9,783 nucleotides of DNA from Planctomycetota bacterium. GTDB taxonomy: Bacteria; Planctomycetota; PUPC01; DSUN01. Below are positions 6,300-9,783 of the stretch, in pieces. The notes under the pieces were generated by a model, which was given only the letters and a program-made list of their open reading frames with translations, was not told the DNA's origin and did no database searches. Position numbers and translations under genes: made by a program. How positions within the stretch are numbered: the first letter of the stretch is position 1; each line of letters begins with the position of its first letter. Where the stretch lies: positions 1 through 9,783 of the forward strand of contig VGYW01000321.1 in NCBI GenBank assembly GCA_016872875.1, written 5' to 3'.

Positions 6300-7319
6300 A
6301 TGTTGGGCCGAATCCTGTCGGGCTGGCTGGCTGTCGCGTTTCCCCTCTCCGCCCTGGCCGCGCAGGCGAACTGGGAGAATGACCTGCGCGAGATGGGCTA
6401 CATGTTCCTGCACATCTCCAACATCAACGTGGTGAACGGCCTGAACCTGACGAGGGAGCAGGCTGGGCGGCTGATGCAGCTCGCGGCCCAGGTGGAGGAG
6501 GCGGCGCCACCGCCGCCGTCGCTCCGCGGCCCCATCGCCCCAGAGCTGGCCGAGGTCCGCAAGGCCTGGCTCGAACTCCGCGCCCTGCTCCTCAAGGGCG
6601 AACCTGTCCCCAAGGAGCTCGAGGACCGCGTGAACCGGGGGCGCATGGCCGAGAGCAAGGTCATCCGCTCCACCCTGCGGAGCGTGCCGGCGGCGATCAA
6701 CACCAACTGCGTGAGCTGCCACACGGCTCCGGGGACGGCCAGCGGGACGCCAATGAGCCCCGGCCCAGGCACGAAGAAGATAGCCGACCTCGCGCACGTG
6801 GAAGGCATCTATGGCAGGAAGGGGATAGCGAAGCTAGTGCAGCTCTCGCCCAAGGTCGAGGAGGTGCTCACGGAGGCGCAGGAGGCGATCCTGGGCGGCT
6901 TCGCCTGCTGCCTCGTGCCCCCTCAGAGTCTCAGCGACCCCGTGCGCGCGGGCCAGGCGGAGTCGAGCGAGAAGGTCCTCGACCTCCTCCGCCGCGTGCG
7001 GGCCTGCCCCGAGGCCTTCTGGCCCACGATGCGCGAGGGCATCCTGGCCTACGCCGACCAGTTCACCGAGGCGGTCAGCCCGGGCGCCAGCCCCCTCCGC
7101 CGGGCCGCCGCACGCGACGGCGTGGCCAAGGCACTCGACCGCGCCCGCGCCTGCTCCGACGTCGAGTTCGAGCTCGAAAAGGACAACCTCTCGAAGGCCG
7201 TCAAGACCGCCATCGTCCCCGCGCCCGGCGAGGGGCCTTACAAAGCCGCCTACTTCCTCCTCATTCCCGGCGCATCGAGGGTCTACGCCAACTACCTCAA
7301 GCGGCTGGCCGCCAAGTAG
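6300..7319 (+). CDS. Exported LTxxQ-motif protein with a single CXXCH haem c motif, function unknown
   Basis: The protein has 339 residues. A signal peptide (about 1-20, MLGRILSGWL through SALA) marks it as exported. Helix-rich sequence follows, with two LTxxQ-type motifs, LTREQ (50-54) and LTEAQ (190-194); such motifs are a mark of the periplasmic Spy/CpxP family, but this protein is much longer and the relationship is only suggestive. A CVSCH motif (137-141) can bind one haem c covalently. The distal ligand is unknown; M152 is one candidate. It is paralogous to the protein encoded at 7610-8569, sharing CLVPPxxLxDPVRAGQAES (204-222) and FExEK (290-294). The haem motif sits in about 46 residues that the paralog lacks. 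I chose ATG at 6300 because GAGGAG stands 7 bases upstream and the signal peptide follows. The 111 bp before it show no clear promoter. Confidence 0.8.
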   Translation: MLGRILSGWLAVAFPLSALAAQANWENDLREMGYMFLHISNINVVNGLNLTREQAGRLMQLAAQVEEAAPPPPSLRGPIAPELAEVRKAWLELRALLLKGEPVPKELEDRVNRGRMAESKVIRSTLRSVPAAINTNCVSCHTAPGTASGTPMSPGPGTKKIADLAHVEGIYGRKGIAKLVQLSPKVEEVLTEAQEAILGGFACCLVPPQSLSDPVRAGQAESSEKVLDLLRRVRACPEAFWPTMREGILAYADQFTEAVSPGASPLRRAAARDGVAKALDRARACSDVEFELEKDNLSKAVKTAIVPAPGEGPYKAAYFLLIPGASRVYANYLKRLAAK

Positions 7320-7338
7320 CGGGCGGGGCCAGATCAGG

Positions 7339-7369
7339 CCGATCCGTCGGATCGGTCCGATCCGTCGGG
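7339..7369. repeat. 18-bp tandem repeat with a strong hairpin after the haem-motif gene
   Basis: CCGATCCGTCGG occurs at 7339-7350 and again at 7357-7368, a period of 18 bp. Within the first unit CCGATCC and GGATCGG pair as a perfect 7-bp stem with a 3-base loop (7339-7355). It lies 20 bp past the stop codon and is followed after a few bases by a short CTTTT run (7377-7380). It may act as a weak transcription terminator, or be a dispersed intergenic repeat. Confidence 0.6.
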
Positions 7370-7432
7370 TGTTGCGCTTTTCGGCAGGGCGCTGGGCATT
7401 CCAACACGCTGGGGAGAGGGCGGCAGTGCCGC

Positions 7433-7523
7433 GTGTGCCACGGCTGGCTCGCCCAGCCGTGTCTTCACCATTGGGGCCGCCACGGGCCAGAGAGCACGGT
7501 CGGGCAAGCCGACCGTGGCACAC
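7433..7523. repeat. REP/BIME-like nested palindromic element
   Basis: This 91-bp element is bounded by an 11-bp inverted repeat, GTGTGCCACGG (7433-7443) and CCGTGGCACAC (7513-7523). Each end also folds into its own hairpin: CACGGCTGG/CCAGCCGTG with a 5-base loop (7439-7461), and CACGGTCGG/CCGACCGTG with a 5-base loop (7495-7517). The two hairpins are similar in sequence and opposite in orientation, the layout of paired REP elements. A further TGGCACAC stands at 7553-7560. REP-like repeats are known to be moved in trans by TnpA-REP (RAYT) proteins; no such gene is in this window. The rest of the 290-bp spacer holds no gene that I can support. Confidence 0.7.
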
Positions 7524-7546
7524 GGATGCCGGGGCCGGCACGTGGT

Positions 7547-7575
7547 TTGCTCTGGCACACTGCGAGCGCTAGGAT
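7547..7575 (+). promoter_or_regulatory. Candidate promoter for the second LTxxQ-motif gene
   Basis: TTGCTC (7547-7552) and TAGGAT (7570-7575) are separated by 17 bases. Transcription would start near 7582 and leave a short leader including the AGGAGG site at 7597-7602. The boxes match consensus only 3 of 6 and 4 of 6, so this is tentative; the repeats upstream make independent transcription of this gene plausible. Confidence 0.3.
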
Positions 7576-7609
7576 GGGGGAGAACCACGCGCACTCAGGA
7601 GGACCGCTG

Positions 7610-8569
7610 ATGGGCGCCCGCAGCATCTTCGTGGGCATTGGGGCGCTTGTTCTGGCCGCCGTGGCGCCCGTGGCGAGCGGCGGGGAGCCGTTCGGCCCGC
7701 CGCCACCGAGCGAGCACGCGGAGGCCGAACGGCAGCTCAACGAGCTCTTCCAGGACATCTCGACGATCAACCTCCTCAACGGCCTCCTGCTGAGCCGCAA
7801 GCAGGTGCAGGACATCCTCACTCTTGCGCGCGAGGCGGACGAGCGGCGCAAGGGGGGCAAGAACTCGCCCTTCGGCGAAGGCTACCGCAAGGCTCTCACC
7901 GAGGCCCAGGCCGCCTACGCGGCCTTCAAGGCCGAGGCCAACAAGGGCGAGCCGCCGGGCGAACGCCTCAGCCAGCGCGCACTCCACTACGAGAATCTCC
8001 TCAAGGACCTCCGCAACCGCCGGGCCGAGCTGATTGACCAGGCTATGCCCGAGCTCGACGCGAAGCTCAGGGGCATCCTGACGGAGGCGCAGCTCCAGAT
8101 CATCGAGACCTTCCGCCCCTGCCTTGTGCCGCCGCGCGACCTCAAGGACCCCGTGCGCGCGGGGCAGGCGGAGAGCGACCGCGGGGTGGAGATGTTGAGC
8201 CACTTCCGCAACCTGCCCGCCCCCCTCTGGCGCGACCGCCAGGGCGAGATGGCCGACCGCTACGTCGCGCGCCTGGGCCACGGCCGACTCGAGATAACCG
8301 ACGAGAAGGTCCGCGCCGCCGAGAAGCAGCGCTTCATCGCGCTCGTCGCCAAGGCCAGGGCGATGAGCGACACCGAGTTCGAGATGGAGAAGGCCAAGCT
8401 CGCCGCCCAGCTCGACCCCCAGGTGCGCCTGGGCCAGATAGTCGAGAGCGCCAGCGTGGTCCGCGACAAGGGCCGCCCCCGCGATGTCTCCCGCGCCGCA
8501 CGCTGGCTCCTCAGTCCCCGCATCATCCCGATCCTCGAAGAGCGCCTGGGCGCGAAGAAGGCGAGCTGA
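7610..8569 (+). CDS. Exported LTxxQ-motif protein, haem-less paralog of the gene at 6300
   Basis: The protein has 319 residues with a signal peptide (about 1-23, MGARSIFVGI through PVAS), then a proline-rich linker and helix-rich sequence. It holds LSRKQ (61-65), LTEAQ (96-100) and LTEAQ (157-161). It aligns with the protein encoded at 6300-7319 almost without gaps: first motif to KGEP spans 51 residues here and 49 there, and the last LTEAQ to FExEK spans 100 in both. Both share CLVPPxxLxDPVRAGQAES (here 171-189). Between KGEP and the last LTEAQ it is 46 residues shorter and has no CXXCH motif; C171 is its only cysteine. ATG at 7610 has AGGAGG 7 bases upstream; an in-frame GTG/ATG reading from 7433 would be translated from the palindromic repeat and is rejected. 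Function is unknown; a periplasmic chaperone-like or sensing role is only a guess. Confidence 0.82.
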   Translation: MGARSIFVGIGALVLAAVAPVASGGEPFGPPPPSEHAEAERQLNELFQDISTINLLNGLLLSRKQVQDILTLAREADERRKGGKNSPFGEGYRKALTEAQAAYAAFKAEANKGEPPGERLSQRALHYENLLKDLRNRRAELIDQAMPELDAKLRGILTEAQLQIIETFRPCLVPPRDLKDPVRAGQAESDRGVEMLSHFRNLPAPLWRDRQGEMADRYVARLGHGRLEITDEKVRAAEKQRFIALVAKARAMSDTEFEMEKAKLAAQLDPQVRLGQIVESASVVRDKGRPRDVSRAARWLLSPRIIPILEERLGAKKAS

Positions 8570-8668
8570 ATCGTCCTCGTCCCTCGTCCTCGTCCTTCGT
8601 CCTCGATTCTCTTGGCTTGGGGAGGAGAACAGTCGAGGACGAGGGACGAGGACGAGGACGAGGACGAT
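8570..8668. repeat. Long inverted minisatellite of GAGGAC-type units
   Basis: A left arm of TCGTCC/CTCGTC units (8570-8606) and a right arm of GAGGAC/GACGAG units (8633-8668) are near-perfect reverse complements of 36-37 bases. The shared edge is ATCGTCCTCGTC at the outside and CGTCCTCGA at the inside. The 26-base centre pairs again as TTCTC/GAGAA. The whole could fold into one large hairpin beginning immediately after the stop codon at 8569, so it may act as a barrier to transcription or an RNA stabiliser. There is no T-run. It also resembles the short tandem repeats dispersed between genes in GC-rich planctomycete-like genomes. Confidence 0.75.
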
Positions 8669-8706
8669 TGAAGAGCAAAGACGGCTTCACTACAGATGGA
8701 GAAACG

Positions 8707-9705
8707 ATGACGCCGAGAGAGGTCGTCACACGCGCGATCGAGTTCACGAGGCCGGAGCGGCTCCCCATCAGCGGCTACGGCGTGGCGAGCGACGTGGCCT
8801 GGGTGGGCTACGAGCAGATCAAGCCGCCAGAGGCCCAGGACGACCCGCTCACCGACCAGTGGCTCTGCCGCTGGGGGAAGACCGAACTGGCGAACATGGG
8901 CCAGGTGAAGGGCCACCCCCTGGACGACCTCGCCGCGATGAAGGACTTCCCGTGGCCCGATGGGGACGACCCGCGCCGCTACGCGAACGTGCCGAAGCAG
9001 CTCGACGAAATGGCCGCCGATGCCAGCCGCCGCGACAAGTTCACCGTCACAGGCATCTTCATGATCCTCTGGGAGCGCATGCACAGCCTCCACGGCTTCG
9101 AGAACTGCATGCTGGATATGATGGATGACCGGCCGGCGATTCACGAGCTGGCCGAGCACATCGTGGAGTACGACCTCGCCGTGGTGCGGAACATGCACCG
9201 CATCGCGGGCAGCCGCATCCAGGCGCTGAACTTCAGCGAGGACTGGGGGACGCAGGCCGACCTGCACATCTCCCCCGAGCTGTGGCGCCGCTTCTTCCTC
9301 CCGCGCTACAAGCGCCTCTTCGCCGCGGTCCACGGCTGCGGCTGGTTCGTCTGGATGCACTCGTGCGGGAAGATCAACAAGGCGATCCCCGGCCTCATCG
9401 AGGCCGGGGTGGACGCGTTGAACATGCAGCAGCCGCGGGCCAACGGCATCGAGGAGATAGGCCGCGCCTTCGCGGGCAAGGTCTGCTTCGAGACCCTCTG
9501 CGACATCCAGGCGACCCTCCCGCCCGGCAACCGCCGCGTCATCACCGCCGAGGCCAAGCAGCTTATGCGCACCTGGGGCACGCCCGACGGCGGCTTCATC
9601 CTGGGCGACTACGGCGACCACGTGGCCATCGGCGCCCAGCCCGAGACCAAGGAGTTCATGCTCGGCGAGTTCCGCCGCCTCGACCCCTGGGCGCGCGGCT
9701 GGTGA
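8707..9705 (+). CDS. Uroporphyrinogen decarboxylase family protein, MtaA/CmuA-type methyltransferase-like
   Basis: The protein has 332 residues and no signal peptide. It reads as a uroporphyrinogen-decarboxylase-fold barrel: an N-terminal MTPREVVTRAIEFTRPERLP typical of the non-haem branch, a central DW motif (FSEDWGTQ, 176-183), and MHSCG (217-221), where H218 and C220 match the HxC zinc ligands of MtaA/MtbA/CmuA corrinoid methyltransferases. It is therefore more probably a methyl-transfer enzyme than a haem-pathway HemE; many bacteria of this kind carry many such paralogs of unknown substrate. The ATG at 8707 has GGAG 5 bases upstream and begins with the conserved N-terminus. An in-frame reading from 8617 would translate the minisatellite and is rejected. 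No corrinoid protein or activator gene is nearby in the window. It lies 137 bp after the second LTxxQ gene, across the long inverted repeat. Confidence 0.87.
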   Translation: MTPREVVTRAIEFTRPERLPISGYGVASDVAWVGYEQIKPPEAQDDPLTDQWLCRWGKTELANMGQVKGHPLDDLAAMKDFPWPDGDDPRRYANVPKQLDEMAADASRRDKFTVTGIFMILWERMHSLHGFENCMLDMMDDRPAIHELAEHIVEYDLAVVRNMHRIAGSRIQALNFSEDWGTQADLHISPELWRRFFLPRYKRLFAAVHGCGWFVWMHSCGKINKAIPGLIEAGVDALNMQQPRANGIEEIGRAFAGKVCFETLCDIQATLPPGNRRVITAEAKQLMRTWGTPDGGFILGDYGDHVAIGAQPETKEFMLGEFRRLDPWARGW

Positions 9706-9744
9706 CGCAGCGCCCCTCCATTGGGTGTCTGGCTCCATACACGG

Positions 9745-9770
9745 GTGCCCGCCTGTGCGGGGCGGGGCAC
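9745..9770. repeat. GC-rich hairpin after the methyltransferase-like gene
   Basis: GTGCCCGCC (9745-9753) can pair with GGCGGGGCAC (9761-9770) with one bulged G. It lies 39 bp after the stop codon at 9705 and has no T-run behind it. It could contribute to ending transcription or be the edge of another palindromic repeat cut by the window end. The 78 bases after the stop codon show no gene. Confidence 0.4.
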
Positions 9771-9783
9771 ACTCGGGCAGGGC

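Noticed and set aside
4308..6797. An 829-residue open frame on the minus strand across three genes
   Set aside because: It is antisense to the hydrolase, the AbrB-like gene and the start of the haem-motif gene, all of which have clear motifs, signal peptides and ribosome binding sites. Its protein is rich in arginine, histidine, glycine and alanine without any domain, as expected for a GC-rich shadow frame.
8668..8696. TTGAAG and TACAGA boxes with a 17-base spacer before the methyltransferase-like gene
   Set aside because: Transcription would start after the ribosome binding site at 8698-8701, so a usable leader would not be made, and the -10 box is poor.
8260..9738. A 492-residue open frame on the minus strand
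   Set aside because: It is antisense to the methyltransferase-like gene and reads through the minisatellite as a serine run; no domain or start signal is seen.

Overview
The window is GC-rich (roughly two thirds G+C by eye) bacterial chromosomal DNA, densely coding, with nine genes I can support. No rRNA, tRNA, CRISPR array or insertion sequence is visible. The gene set is Gfo/Idh/MocA oxidoreductases, a Tat-exported aldo/keto reductase with C-terminal iron-sulfur clusters, a DUF6599-like lipoprotein, secreted proteins and a uroporphyrinogen-decarboxylase-like methyltransferase. This mix, together with palindromic and minisatellite repeats between genes, is most like Planctomycetota or a neighbouring lineage of the PVC group. 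That placement is inference from gene content, not from a marker gene.

Left part (59-3064, minus strand): a compact three-gene operon, in transcription order aldo/keto reductase, then DUF6599-like lipoprotein (14 bp overlap), then Gfo/Idh/MocA oxidoreductase. A good sigma70-type promoter lies just upstream of the first gene. A second one (27-55) reads out of the left edge, so the operon probably ends here.

Middle (3143-6188, plus strand): a divergent unit begins from a back-to-back promoter region at about 3096-3171. It encodes a second Gfo/Idh/MocA oxidoreductase, a secreted alpha/beta hydrolase with a beta-sandwich-like C-terminus, and an AbrB/MazE-type antitoxin-like protein with no toxin beside it. 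The oxidoreductases, reductase and secreted hydrolase suggest capture and redox conversion of sugars or polyols, but no substrate can be read from the sequence.

Right part (6300-8569, plus strand): two paralogous exported proteins carrying LTxxQ-type motifs, loosely like the Spy/CpxP periplasmic family. They align with almost equal spacing, except that the first has about 46 extra residues holding a CVSCH haem c attachment motif. A 290-bp spacer between them carries an 18-bp tandem repeat and a nested palindromic, REP-like element. This pair is the best candidate for something undescribed.

Far right (8570-9783): a long inverted minisatellite of GAGGAC units separates the paralogs from a uroporphyrinogen-decarboxylase-family gene of the MtaA/CmuA methyltransferase type. 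A further GC-rich hairpin lies at the right edge.
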